Source: Selaginella moellendorffii | Taxonomy: Eukaryota > Streptophyta > Lycopodiopsida > Selaginellales > Selaginellaceae | Assembly (NCBI RefSeq): GCF_000143415.4 | Contig: NW_003314357.1 | Location: 121,365 to 185,364 of the forward strand | Direction of reading: 5' to 3' | DNA: 64,000 nucleotides | In this document: positions 11,603-24,300 of the stretch, one piece after another | Layout: each line of letters begins with the position of its first letter | Numbering within the stretch: the first letter of the stretch is position 1 | Position numbers and translations under genes: made by a program | The notes under the pieces: generated by a model | Database searches by the model: none | Seen by the model: the letters and a program-made list of their open reading frames with translations, nothing else | What the model was told of the DNA's origin: nothing

Positions 11603-14600
11603 TGTAGGCGACTAATTTTTCCATTCTACTTTAGTCACTTAACCACACCTCGGACCACTTGGAGGAGTCTCATTCACAACCTCCATTAGTCCAATTCAGG
11701 ACTTGGGACTTGCTAGCCCCAAGAATGGCATCCATGCCACTCAACACTTGCACCTGGTCCGAGTGCTCCACGTGTCCGGTCCTGAGACCGACACCCAAAG
11801 GTACCACTGACATCTCGGCCCGTTACGCTAAGGCCATGCCCATTCACCTTTGCTGCACTAGTGGTTCAACACCACTTGCATCACCACCTTGTCTCTCCAA
11901 GACTGGGCCATGTGTCCACGAGTGGTCATCCTAGATCCACTCCTTAGCATCCTTAGGATGCCCACAGACCTGGGGAATTGCCTTCCCCAAAGTCCCTTTG
12001 TCAGTTCCTACCAAGTCCCTTTCTGCCCCTGGCCGTGTTTGCCAACACTGCCACTGGATCGAGGCCCACAGGCCCGACCACTAAGTCCCACGGTCCTCTG
12101 GGACTTCCTCACCACACGACTGTGTCCTTGGTCACTACCCCAGAGGACTGCTCCTCTTCCTTTCCACAGTCTGGGCCTTTGGGACGACATTTCGGAACAC
12201 CGTGGCCTTACGCGAGCCACCTGGGTACTCTCCCCACTTATCGCCTTTAGGTGCTCTAGCCATGGGCTTAGAGCGAGGTTCCGTTGAGCCACGCCTGGTA
12301 TCCAAGTAGGTAGTGCCACCCACACTTGGACTGGGAGCATCGGCCAGTCGATCTCCCGGGGGAACTAGAGCCGTCTCTTGAACACTTCACCAAGCTACCC
12401 CGCTTGTCGGTCCGTATTCACTCTAGTCTTGGACTTCCCAGTGGTCAGTTCATCACCCAACACTGGGTCTGGCCTTCCTGGGCCAAACTGGCCTTTCCTG
12501 GCCAAACTGGCTCCACTGCAGTCCTCCCCCTACTATACTTTTGGGGCTCACCAAACCCCCCAGGGTCTGGGAGACGAACGCTTTGGGCTTTCACCCTCTC
12601 AGGCTCCGGACTCGGACTCGGACTCGGACTCGGACTCGGACTCGGATTCGGACTCGGACTCGGGCTAGGGCTCGGTCTCGGCCTTGGCCTCGGTCTCGGT
12701 CTCGGTCCCGATCTCGGTCTCGGTCTCGGTCTCGGTCCCGGTCTCGGTCCCGGTCTCGGTCTCGGTCTCGACTTCGGACTCCATCTCGGACTCCATCTCG
12801 GACTCCATCTCGGGTCCATCTCGGGTCCATCTCGGACTCCATCTCGGACTCCATCTCGGGTCCATCTCGGACTCCATCTCGGACTCCATTTCGGGTCCAC
12901 CTCGGGTCCACCTCGGACTCCATCTCAGACTCCATCTCAGACTCCATCTCGGGTCCATCTCGGGTCCATCTCGGACTCCATCTCGGACTCCATCTCGGGT
13001 CCATCTCGGACTCCATCTCGGACTCCATTTCGGGTCCACCTCGGGTCCACCTCGGACTCCATCTTGGACTCCATCTCGGACTCCATCTCGGGTCCATCTC
13101 GGACTCCACTTCGGACTCCAACTCGGGTCCATCTCGGGTCCACCTCGGACTCCATCTCGGACTCCATCTCGGACTCCATCTCGGACTCCACTTCGGACTC
13201 CAACTCGGGTCCATCTCGGGTCCACCTCGGACTCCACTTCGGACTCCAACTCGGGTCCATCTCGGACTCCACTTCGGACTCCAACTCGAGTCCATTTCAG
13301 ACACTCCCACGTGTCATGTGTTGGTCCTTTTGGGTCCCTTTTTGGAGCCTCGCCTTTTGCTTGCTTCGTGCTCGTTCCTTGAGCACTTCGTTGGGAGTTC
13401 CACTCCCGCTCTTGACTTTTCAAGTCGGAGCTTTTGGTCCAAACGTGTTACGCTCGTTTGGCTCTCGCTTCGGCCACTACCATGTGGCGCCCTTCCGGCT
13501 CCACTTTGGGGCCTAGGGATTTCTGTCTCACAACTCCACCACCCATAGACGAAGTTCGATGTCCTCATCGAACGGTAAACCATTTTGTAAAGTAACACTC
13601 GTATGTGTTACCATTTCCATCCTTGGCACCTAGCCAATATTTGTCAATGGTTTGACATTGAAGGCTCACCATGCCTTTTACATATGCCTCAATGGTTTGA
13701 CACCAAAGGCTCACCATGCCTTGCCTATCCTCTAAGGAGGGTAGTCTCCCCAACTTAGAGACTGATTGGACCACAAGGAGTGGTTCTCTCCTTTTATTGG
13801 TTTAGTTCTCGCTAAACCTCTTAGAGACCCTTCTCTAAGTCAATCCCACTACTCCTTCTCGAGTAGTCTCAATTTCCATCGATATAACCTTTGCACTTTG
13901 GAACTTTGAATTTTGACTTCTTGGAGTCAATTTCCTAGGTGTCTCCGACACCTTGCCTTGCACCTTTTGTGCAACTCCACTTCCCATCCTAGGAAGTTCT
14001 CTACTCGAGGGCACCATCATCCTCTCTTCTATTTCGTGCCAAAGTTCCAGTTATCATACTTTGTGTTAGGGCCGTTCATCGCCCTATCATTTGGCTACCT
14101 TACCGCTCCCTCCCTTGGAGCTTCCACTTTTGCCAAATCGGAGCAATTCGGAATCCCTCCTTGGAAACACACTTCCTTTCCCGCAACTTGTTAGCGTCCA
14201 ACACATTAGTGTTCCTCGCCTAACTTTGTCACTTGGATTCCTTCCAAGGGATTCCACGGCCCTATCTTGGCCATTCATCTTTTGCTCCTATCCGTTGATT
14301 GTTGCACCAAGCAACATTGAATCTCTACCTCCCTCCTTGAGGTATTGTTTCGGTTCCATAGCAAAGACTCTTCTTTGCCAAGTCCGGAGGATGTTCACCC
14401 CTAGTACGTCTCTTTAGCATCTTCTGCTATGGGCTCTATCCACGGCCCAACTTCGTGACCCTCCCATGGGTCTTTTATAGAGACTACTTTCCTCGGACTC
14501 ACTATGCCATCGCACGGACATAGTTTATTTCCCTTAGGTGCTCTTCCCACTTGGTTATCACGACCAAGCCACACCACCTTAAACAGTTCAATCTCAACAT

Positions 14601-15831
14601 TTTGAACCAGGAACTTCATTCCTTAGCCAACCAAGGACCTTGTCCTTTTCTGGCCATAAGATCACCTAGTGATCTCACCTTGGCACCTTAACAGAGTTGC
14701 CAAGAGGTACTTGGTTTTCTAGACCTCCAAGTTGTTGACTATAACCCCGGGGGCATCCCCCACACTTGGCGGTGCACCCAAGCTAGCCCTTACGGCCAAG
14801 GGTTCATAGCAACTGAGATTAGGTGTCCCCATCTCACTCACCACGACCTTGGTGCCACTTGCACCAAAGTGTTCAAGTTAGATATGCTGAGCTTTCACAC
14901 TAAGCAATCTAACCGTGCATCACGACTCCGAGGCATCCCTCGCTTGGCGGTGTGCCCAAACCAGTCTCCCCACTGAGAGTCCATGACCACCGAAATATGA
15001 GTGTCCTCATATTCCAAACCATCACCACGCCCTAGTGATTTGGGACTCGAACCCAAGCACTAGAGGGTCGGGACTCGAACCCAACCTCCGTATATGCATC
15101 TACGGACGGCATCACACTAGATGCCTGGCATGACTCCCCACGCCGGTGCACCAACCTATTTTTAAAGCGCGCTACAGATCACAGCTTAGGAACCTAGTTC
15201 CTCCACACTGCCAAGTCCTCTCACTTGACATGTCTGTGATCATGCATGGACTCCTCCATGCTCGGCCCCATGGCCCACCCTTTTTGAAGTTATCACCTTC
15301 AACTAGGGTCTTTATTCCCCCGACGTGCCAATCTCACTTGGCAAGTCCTCCGACCATTGTAACATGGTTCCTGCATAAGCGTGAAAGTCCTTGACCATCG
15401 ACTTTCGTTCAAAGCCCTCTCTTTGAACACTCGGGAACTACTTCCCTAACCTTGATAACCTTGCCTCATGGCAAGCTTCAAGACCACGCTTCTGCTGCGC
15501 CACTCTGATTTCGCGCGTTCCATGAACCATTTACACTTGGCCTTTCTAGGTACTACGCTACCTAGAATCGTCTTTGGGAACCTTGAAGGAACTCTGTCCC
15601 TCAGCTTGCTAAGGCCTCCCCTTTCGCAAGCTTTATAGTTGCCATATAGTCTAACATGGACAATTCCATATTTTAGACTCTCCATGGCATCACGGTTGCT
15701 AGCAACAACATCCTCGAGCACCCTCTTGATTCCCCACTCCCAACTTTCATAACCACTATTGGATATGCCCTTTGATTTCTATGGTTCAATTCCATCCCAA
15801 TACTACTTGCTTTTGGCTTCACACCTTTCCA
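11603..15831. mobile_element. 4.2-kb insertion inside the LTR, origin unknown
   Basis: A foreign block between two direct copies of a 119-bp LTR segment (11484-11602 and 15832-15950). It is more GC-rich than the surrounding element. It contains the 6/12-bp minisatellite at 12598-13303 and short frames without recognised domains (for example 11889-12287 plus, 14091-14417 plus, 15446-15721 minus). No reverse transcriptase, transposase, poly-A tail or terminal repeats were seen. A 119-bp duplication is too long for an ordinary LTR or DNA transposon target site, so repair-associated copying or unequal recombination is as likely as transposition. Confidence 0.55.
12598..13303. repeat. 6/12-bp minisatellite (CTCGGACTC family)
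   Basis: Three zones follow one another: about 12605-12665 of the hexamer GGACTC, about 12670-12768 dominated by CTCGGT with CTCGGTCCC variants, then about 12770-13303 of 11-12-bp units CTCGGACTCCAT and ATCTCGGGTCC in changing order. The unit length and composition leave nearly every frame free of stops, giving overlapping open frames of 230-396 codons on both strands. These encode only Ser/Asp/Arg/Leu-rich repeats and are taken as by-products. Confidence 0.9.
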
Positions 15832-16581
15832 TAATGTGAGGATATGGGTACTCCACCAGCTAGCATGGAATGGAACTTGGGCTTAGACCTAAGCTGGACG
15901 CAGAACAAGGACAGGCACGCAAGCGGGAGCTAGACTATGCCTCAGGTTGGTCGGCCATACCTGACCTACCCACTATCCCTACTATACATTTGGAACCCCA
16001 CCCCCCCGAGGAACACATGCTTTGGACTTTCACCCCAAGCCTCCCTTAGTATCAGGAGTTAGTCTCTAGGACAAGCTCGAAACTTACTAAACATGGAATG
16101 GCGCTAGATTGTGAATTTGGACACGGGATGAACACCATTGTGTTTAGGCCGATCTCTACATTCCATAAATATGCCAAATTAGCAAATTTGGACACTTTCC
16201 ATAAATAGCATTTGGGACCGAAATGAGACTAACATAAAGGGCATGATAGCAAGGGTGTTTGGCAGACACGGTAAGCTATCATCTAGCGATATTGAGGGAC
16301 CAAGCTCAATGTCGCGGGGGTTCCCAACACTAGCAAGTGCAAGTTAACGAATGAGTTTCTCTAACCAGGTCAAGTATGTTTGACTAATAGCACTTAGGAA
16401 TTCCGTCCTTATGCCCATCTGGTCAAGTGCACATGCGAAGACCAGTTTCTCAACTAGCTTAGGTGGAGACTGATAACGGGTCCAGTAATACCGACCTCAT
16501 GCCGTCGTGGCAGTAAGGTAAGAGTGTCCGTAAGGACTGATCAACAGGTAACTTTCGATACCCGAAGTCACATTCGCGACA
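15832..16581 (-). repeat. 3' LTR, second segment
   Basis: It starts with the second copy of the 119-bp repeat and then follows 21407-22028 to the LTR border (..CATTCGCGACA). Together with 11102-11602 it makes one full LTR once a single copy of the 119-bp repeat is counted. Confidence 0.85.
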
Positions 16582-16594
16582 CTCTTCCCCCCTA
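16582..16594 (-). other. Polypurine tract of the LARD element
   Basis: CTCTTCCCCCCTA on the plus strand, that is TAGGGGGGAAGAG on the element strand, directly before the 3' LTR. The 410-2007 copy has the same motif before its 3' LTR. Confidence 0.8.
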
Positions 16595-19500
16595 GTGAAG
16601 ATCGACGTCCTCGTCGATGCACACTCGAGTCTAGAATACCGCCAAGGAAACAACTCCAGAAAAAGTTCACGGTATTCACACTATGTGAGAAATGCACCAA
16701 CTTAAATGAGTTAGGAGGCAACCTTTTTGTCTAACACGGATGCGCTACCAGCTCAGACACCTTCTGGCCGTCGCCGACAAGGAAATGACCAACGGAGTTA
16801 GCCACCCTTGCTACTCTGGGTGTCATCCAACTTACAAAAGTGTGATATGCCCTGCCCGCAAGAACATAGAGCCAACCCTCGTGAGCAAAGAAACCAAACC
16901 CGTCGGTAAGGTTTAGATAGACTATTGTAAACAGGCAGTTAAAGTTGTTTACACGGTCACGCCCTTTCAACGGAATAAGAAACATCGACAGAGAGGCGGG
17001 TGATGTGACTAGTCGACAGTAGTTACCCCATGACTAAAGATTTCAACATGCACACGAAGTGCCGAAGCCAGTCTACCTATACTGGCCCAAACTCAAAGAT
17101 CAATAGATGGACAATATCAAAGTCATAGACAATGATATCTTAGAGTCTTAATTATCAGTGAACATAACGTAGATTAGAACACAAAAATATTCCAAGTAAG
17201 TTATCATCCGATAAACCAGTATTTAGTATAGGAACCACTAAGATCATCATAATTGGTAAACATAGGAATCACCATCCAACAAAATTCAATAGCAAGTAGA
17301 TCATCAAGGAAACTCAATGATGAAACTTAACTACCGAAATTGGCAGATAGTATGCCAAACAACTCACAAAACACAACTCAAAGAACACAAAGTATCATTG
17401 ACTAACAAACACAATGCTCGCGAATGTATCACCCGAAGGAAATAACATCAAAATCTATTAGAACTAACTCAAGCAATAATCAACACAATAGAATAAATGC
17501 GGTAAAACCAACAAACACTTAGTCATGCCAACCATCGCACAAGCCAATCTGAATAGATCCTGGTTAACAATACCAAGGAACTCAAATTGCTTAAGCAAGT
17601 GTTAGCAATATCCTAATGATGTCTCAAACCTAAGAGACCAATCCAGAGCAAACCACAAAGAACATGTGGGATTGCGAAAAACCATAAGCCATCAAAGAGA
17701 AAAACTAACCATCATGAAAGATCATCAATCATCCCATTAATAAAGAGATACAAAATCATTGTCTAAGAAGGAATCCACCATCCCGAAGAATAGCAAATCA
17801 TTCTAGATTAACGATAATCAAGCAAAACCTTCGACAAGGATAATCAATTATCCTAGATGATAGTTAATCATCACCAATGATTGCTAGATGCAAAAGCCAA
17901 CTTCAACATCGAAGCTAATGAGCCAAAATGCCTTCCCCAACAACTTCTAGCAAATGGAATAATGAGCATGAAAACTCAAGGAACCAAAAGCTTGAAAAAG
18001 CCTATAGCTAAGTCTTTGTCTATAATGATCACAAGTCTTGAATGAACTAACTTCAATGCTAAAGAAGAAATCATGGGACAAGGTTTAGCCAGTATCCAAG
18101 ACTAATCCTCTAACAATATTCAGTTTCAGATAACATGTCATCAAGGAGTGATTCACCATCTAAGACTCAATGAAATCCAACACTATGAACTAAATGTAAC
18201 AAAATGATATCAACAGAGGAAGAGTCAATATGCCAACATGGAAAACCCACGCAAGTCACGACACGATCCTCCGCAACACCACTAGGTAAAGCAAGCCCAT
18301 CACTGCTAAATCATCACTGAGCAAAGCAAGTGTCAACAGTCTTTGACGAAGTCTACAAGTAATCACTAGTCGCAAAGCAACTAACAATCACTCCTCAACT
18401 TGACTTCATAAGACCCAAACACCAACTCTTGTCATCAAGTTATATTCTTGTCCAACATGAATGTGATACCCCAAGTATGAGATAAAAGTTCATAGACAAG
18501 CACAAACTAAATGACCACTCGAATCCAACTCAACCGCAATAAGTTCATTAAAACATTTAGCCACTAGCTTTGAGCATGCCTTGAAGAGGCTAGCTATGCG
18601 ATCAACACTCAGTTGAAACTAAAGTGAAGACTATGAAATGGACTTATATCGGTACACAACCTCCTCATAGACAAAGATATAGTATGGGTACCAACATCTC
18701 AACCTTAAACAACTAAGTTGGACATCACCATCCTCAGCCAAGGCGCAGGGCTACTAAGACTAAGTCAAGATCAGTGAAAGTTCACTACTCTCATAGAGTC
18801 TCAATGCAAAATGCAACCTGCCACTGAGTATAACACTACAGAAAAAAGGCACAAGGGTCACCCTTCTTAGAAAAGTGCAACAATCACTTTTCTACACCAA
18901 CTCTAGACTTTATCCAACTCAATTGCCTTAGCCCCAAAAAGTCAGCATCCCTTTCGGGCCATATCATACAAACTATCTACTAAGGTTTAAGCCAACCGAA
19001 GTTAGCTCCAACCTCTTCACTAGTTTGTACTGGCTTACGAAAACTGAATGCTTTTCGGGCAAAGTGATTAACAGATCAGCCATTGGAAAAGCCTAAGAAA
19101 ATTTGTGGAAATTTTTTCATTCTAGAGAACGAATGACTCTCAATCCAGGAATGCAAACTTTCAAGACTCAACCAATTTCCTCCTACCTACTACTTCACAT
19201 AGATTCATCTTAACACAAATTCTCATGACCCATAGTATACTTAAGCATTGAACACTTTGCCCATCTAACCGATATCCAACACCGACATCCGCAAAGTGAA
19301 AAATGAACATCCAAGGCTTGATCACGAAGACTACATCTTTGGATATCCACATTGCACTAACACTCTTCTTCAATCACCTTCAAGATCCAATGTGAAGCAA
19401 AAACACTAACAAGAAAAATGACATGGAAAATCAAGGTCCAAGGAAAATTCCTCATCAATTGAAATAACAATGCCACTTCCACTAACACAATTGCTAGTGA

Positions 19501-20892
19501 TGTCAATGTCCCAACTACACATCTTTTCTATCCAACAATCTACTCCAAGTGCTAATGGATCAACTGACAAGTCATAGCAAGTGAATGCTATAACCTTTTT
19601 TTCCAACACCTAATGGGCAAATTCAAGGAAACAAGGTACTAACATAAGCTTAGCATAATGGACCATCACCGAGAATCCAGTTAAAGATACCTCAATGCTA
19701 CTTCATGCAGATAGACTAGCTTCACTATCAACCACTTTGGGGTTGATCATCATTTACCCAAGCAACTTCGTAAATACTTTGTTTATTATCACATGGATAT
19801 GATATAAATCACAATGACTTGATCATCAATCAAGCAACACTATGAGCAATGCCCATGTCACTACTGCAAAGGTTTATGTGAATATCAAGTGCCAACTCAA
19901 TTCGACAAAATGTAACATAAATGCCACACCCCATCAATAGAGATTTACAACACCTAACACCACTAACTTTTGTTCACGACACGAACAAGCTCATGCCACT
20001 CTCTTTCCGACCAAACTCAACACTAATTCAACACAAAGCTACTCAAGGAGCAATAGCAAGGTTCCCCGGAAAAGAATTGAGCATTGCAACCCAAGTCTTC
20101 CAATAGCTAGCCTAGACAAAATGGTATAGCACTTCACCGCTATCCATCCCACAACTCACCATTGTAAAACCACCATCTCCAACATGCATCAAGATAGGGA
20201 TTCTTGATTGCATAATGTGAACATAAGCAATGAGTTAACACCTCGTTGCAGATCATCTCTCCAAGAAGAGAAAATGATTTACGTATTTGATCCTCCGTCC
20301 CCGATGACTCTCTTTTCGGTCTTATCTTTGACCAAACCTTAAGCTTGCTTTCGCACTGCCTTCAGTTCAACCGAAGAAAAGTTTATGAGAGAGCACGGCC
20401 ATGACTACTTGAACCAATAGACTAATCCCTATAGTCTTGATTAATCCACTTATAATCATGCCTAGGAAGGATCCATTAGTGCCATGCTAAACAGCTACGG
20501 ACCAGCCTATTTGCCACTCATAGCAAACCCAGGGAGGTTTGCTTTCACCCATGGTACAAGGAATAACTTATGGAACCACTGGAACCACTCATGGAACCAC
20601 CAATAGGCTAACATTAATCCTGCCAACTTAAAGTGTAACTTCAAGTTGCTAATGTGCCTCATTTACGAGCCCAAGCGAAAACTCGTGTTAACGGAACAAC
20701 TTATATCCAACTTATGAGCCCAAGCGCAAGCTCATATAATACAGTACAAAATGGTAACCAAATCCATACCCAAGGAACGATTGTGAAGTCTTAGCACCCA
20801 AACGTGTACTCACTCGGATCATCGTTTTCATCTCTGCGTATACAACGAGACTAGTTGCCTAATTTCATTGAATAGTACTTGCTGAGACTCAT
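16595..20892 (-). other. Non-coding internal region of the LARD element
   Basis: About 4.3 kb between polypurine tract and primer-binding site. Only short frames occur (such as 19161-19373 and 19406-19609, minus), and none shows a retroelement domain. Partial, decayed copies lie at 410-1382, 9950-11101, 22029-22745 and about 50540-50640. Confidence 0.75.
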
Positions 20893-20906
20893 CCTCTGAT
20901 ACCAAA
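20893..20906 (-). other. Primer-binding site, initiator Met tRNA type
   Basis: CCTCTGATACCAAA on the plus strand. On the element strand it reads TTTGGTATCAGAGG immediately after the LTR end ..GCGTTACA, the common plant LTR element site complementary to initiator tRNA-Met. Confidence 0.85.
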
Positions 20907-22028
20907 TGTAACGCACATGGTTTTGACCCTTTATCCTATGGTGATTTACCATAGGATAACACCACGAAGCAGAACCTAAACCCTCTTTGTGCCACGTGAC
21001 AGATGCCACATGTCACATACCATGTGTCCAAAGGAACATGGTGCGGAACTCGAGGTTTAGGGCCTTGGGCCACTAAACGAAGGAACGGTGCCAAACTCCC
21101 AAGCGTGAAGCCAAGGAGTGATGGAACCAGACCACGGAGCAACTCCCGAGCATATAGCCCAAGGAGCGAAGGGATAGGAGCTCGGAGCGACTTGGAATAG
21201 TCCTGGAGCAACCAACATCCCAATGCCAAGACCAACACGCAAAACGGAGCCAAATGGAGTCTGGTGCTATTTCGGCATACCGGTGTCCTAATGTGAGGAT
21301 ATGGGTACTCCACCAGCTAGCATGGAATGGAACTTGGGCTTAGATCTAAGCTAGATGCAAAACAAGGATAGGCATGCAAGCGGGAGCTAGACTATACCTC
21401 AGGTTGGTTGGCCATACCCGACCTACCCACTATCCCTACCGCCCCCCCCCCCCTTGAGGAACACACGCTTTGGGCTTTCACCCCAAGCCTCCTTTAGTAT
21501 CAGGAGTTAGTCTCTGGGACAAGCTCAAAACTTATTAAACATAGAATGGCGCTAGATTGTGAATTTGGACACGGGATGAACACCATTGTGTTCAGGCCGA
21601 TCTCTACATTCCATAGATATGCCAAATGAGCAAATCTGGACACTTTTCATAAATAGCATTTGGGATCGAAATGAGACTAACACAAAGGGCATGATAGCAA
21701 GGGTGTTTGGCAGACACGGTAAGCTATCATCTAGCGATATTGAGGACCAAGCTCAATATCGCGGGGGTTCCCAACATTAGCAAGTGTAAGTCAACGAATG
21801 AGTTTCTCTAACCAGGTCAAGTATATTTGACTAATAGCACTTAGGAATTCCGTTCTTATGCCCATCTGGTCAAGTGCACACGCGAAGACTAATTTCTCAA
21901 CTAGCTTAGGTGGAGGCTGATAACAAGTCTAGCAATACCGACCTTCTGCTGGCGTGGCAGTAAGGTAAGAGTGTCCGTAAGGACTGATCGACAGGTCATT
22001 TTCGATACCCGAAGTCACATTCGCGACA
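20907..22028 (-). repeat. 5' LTR of the LARD element
   Basis: Plus-strand borders are TGTAACGCACATGG and CATTCGCGACA; length 1122 bp. It contains a run of 12 C at 21442-21453; the related LTR at 60250 has 15 G in the same place. It shares long blocks with that LTR (for example the region around 21640-21720). Confidence 0.88.
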
Positions 22029-22745
22029 ATCAATAATACTTTATATTCTTTTAGTTGTCTTTTGTAAGTTGTTTGGCATACTATCTACAATATTTGATAA
22101 TTAAGTTTTATCATTGAGTTTTCTTAATGATACACTTGCTATTAAATTTTATTGGATAGTTAATCCTATGATGACTTTAACCTTTCATGATCTTGGTGGT
22201 TCTTATACTACTAGTTTATCAGATGATAACTTATTTGGAATACTTTTGTGTTCTATTCTACATATTTTTCACTGATAATTAAGTTTCTAAGATATCATTG
22301 TCTTTAATTTTGATATTGTCCGTCTCTTAATCTTTGGGTTTGGGCTAGTAAAGGTAGAATATCTTCAACACTTTGTGTGTATAGTGAAATATTTAGTCAT
22401 GGGGTAGTTATTGTTAATTGGTCATATCACCTACCTCTTTTTTAATGTTTTTAATTCTGTTTTAAATGGCATGACCGTGTAAACAACTCTAACTACCCAT
22501 TTACAGTAATCTATCTAAACCTTACTAATGGGTTTGGTTCTCTCTATATTATTTGCAAGTAAGGGCATATCATCTTTTGTAACCTGGGTGACACCATAGT
22601 GGCTAACTTTATTAATCATTTCCTTGTTGATGACAATTGAAAAGTGTTTGAGTTCTAGTGCATTTGCATTAAACAAAAAAATTGCCTTTTAACTCATTTA
22701 AGTCAATGCATTTCTCTTAAAGTGTACCAGCGTTGAACTTCTCCT
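22029..22745 (+). mobile_element. Older LTR element of the same family, right part
   Basis: Continues the relic from 9765-11101 after the nested element. It parallels 560-1310 and the reverse complement of 16600-17400 and stops before any polypurine tract, near 22745. C and G are widely replaced by T and A. Confidence 0.8.
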
Positions 22746-22835
22746 TGCATCACAAACTTGTACTCTGTCTTCCTTTCGGACTAACAGTCACCTGCAGTGC
22801 AAGGATATGTAACACTCACTGCTCGTTTACCCATG

Positions 22836-24300
22836 CTAGCACGCCATCGACATACTTGAACGAGTACTTCCCAGGCAACATGTATCTTCCCGCTTCCATT
22901 GATATGGCCTAATCACTGCTGGTTCACCCTTTAAAGCCTCCAGCTTGAACACTTCGATTTGTTCCCCTTGGAAGTTCAACCCGATAGCCTCTCCAACAAA
23001 ACCCTCGCAAGCCCACCCGACTTCCGGCCAAATCACGTTGGCTTTCTTGAGTTTGTGCAGAAGGTTGTTCTTGAACTCTAGTGAGCGATAGACTGTGCCC
23101 TTCAAGCGCTCTAAAGCCGCTTCTGCATGTACTGCATGGAGATAGTTGGTGCAAAAAGATCCATTGTGAACATGGCCCTTGAACACAGATGCAGGATCTC
23201 TAAGCTTCTCTACCTCCCCTGCGTACCTGTTCTTGATGTAGTCTCGGATGGATTCAAAGGGCTCAGCTGCCCTGAAGTTAAGCAGGACCATTTCCACTCT
23301 CTCTTTTCGTCCAGGTACTTCTCTGGGCTTTCCCTGTAGATTTCATTTCCCGTACCCAGATCCAGCATAGGAATGCCCAAACGTCTCTTCTTGCTGAAGA
23401 ATGTCTGTGTGATGCCTTCAACGTACCCTTTACAAGCTTTGTCTAGGAAGAACAGGGACATCGGGTGCTTGCCATCATAAAGCATAACATCCGCCTTGAC
23501 AGTGTAAGCCAGAAGCTCCCAAGGGGCAGAGCTGATTATTGTGTAAGCTCCAGGTTGAGGAAGAAATTGTGAAACTGGATGCATCAAACTCCGTTACCAC
23601 AGCATTCAGGTAACAAAAACCGCGATCTTAATCGTTATATGGTTGCAGCGACGTCTCTGCAAACTTGACATCCGAGTTGATTGCCGTGAAAACTGTCTAC
23701 CCATCCCTGTGGCTCGCAAATTTCTTCTCCTTCAAGGTAGAAGACCCGAAAGGCTGTGTCCATCGCTTCACTTGCGGTACCTTGGTCTATCCGCGTCATC
23801 ATCGTCACTATCATAACCTGTGTCACGCAGGGACACAAAGCCTTGAAGAGGTCCTTGCAACAGTTTCGGTCCGGATTGGCTGCGAGGACGACAGCCTCCA
23901 ACTCTTGGTAAATCCGGTGGTAGCGTCGAGTCCATTGATTTGATATATCCAGGTTGACATGGGCAGTACAAAGACGATGAAGGCGACTTGATACTTTTGT
24001 CCAGCGACAACGACTTGGCGCTGGCCGTGGCCTCCGCGAAAGCTTACGGAATGAAGGTACATCGAGTTTTCAAAGCTAAACACACGCTTTCTTTCACTCG
24101 CCTCTCGCAGGTATTGAGGCTTTACGTCGACTGCCCACACACGGCGGGGAAGCTGTGCAGATGGAAATCGCTTCGCAGGACGGTGATTGCATCCATTATG
24201 CAAGACAGACTGGCAACGAGCCATGGAAGCTCGCCTGGAACCGGGTTCTCAGCTTTAGGCAGCGGCAAGAAGAAGATCTGTGACATCACTTGATGCTATA
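22836..24300 (-). pseudogene. Unrecognised decayed gene
   Basis: Several minus-strand frames look protein-coding but do not join: 23635-23901 (..QELEAVVLAANPDRNCCKDLF.., then MDTAFRVFYLEGEEI), 23210-23587 (AYTIISSAPWELLAYTVKAD, SLFFLDKACKGYVEGI, KKRRLGIPMLDLGTG) and 22836-23297 (AEPFESIRDYIKNRYAGEVE, GWACEGFVGEAIGLNFQGEQ). The last two overlap in different frames near 23290 at a DEKRE/KRVEM junction, which suggests a frameshift. A stop with no splice signal ends the first. I do not recognise the family. Composition resembles host genes rather than transposons. Confidence 0.4.

Larger units (their letters stand above)
11102..22028 (-). mobile_element. Non-autonomous LTR retrotransposon (LARD-like), full length, nested
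   Basis: Minus-strand element with TG...CA LTRs of about 1.12 kb. The 5' LTR is at 20907-22028, the primer-binding site at 20893-20906 (reads TTTGGTATCAGAGG on the minus strand), the internal region at about 16595-20892, the polypurine tract at 16582-16594 and the 3' LTR at 11102-16581, itself split by a 4.2-kb insertion. Flanks are ATCAG (11097-11101) and ATCAA (22029-22033), a near-perfect 5-bp target duplication. The internal 4.3 kb shows no gag, protease, reverse transcriptase or integrase in any frame, so it must have moved in trans. Its LTR resembles that of the coding element at 60250, a likely helper. Confidence 0.88.

Noticed and set aside
12326-13548. Overlapping open frames of up to 396 codons on both strands as protein genes
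   Set aside because: They arise from the 6/12-bp minisatellite, which lacks stops in most frames; the flanks show no domain or coding signal.
15041-15082. Two GGTTCGAGTCCC-like motifs (minus strand), possible tRNA or SINE B boxes
   Set aside because: No matching A box, cloverleaf or poly-A/T tail; they are two copies of a short local repeat.
13837-15720. Several 60-100-codon frames in the LTR insertion as genes
   Set aside because: Short, no start context or recognised domain, and inside repetitive DNA.
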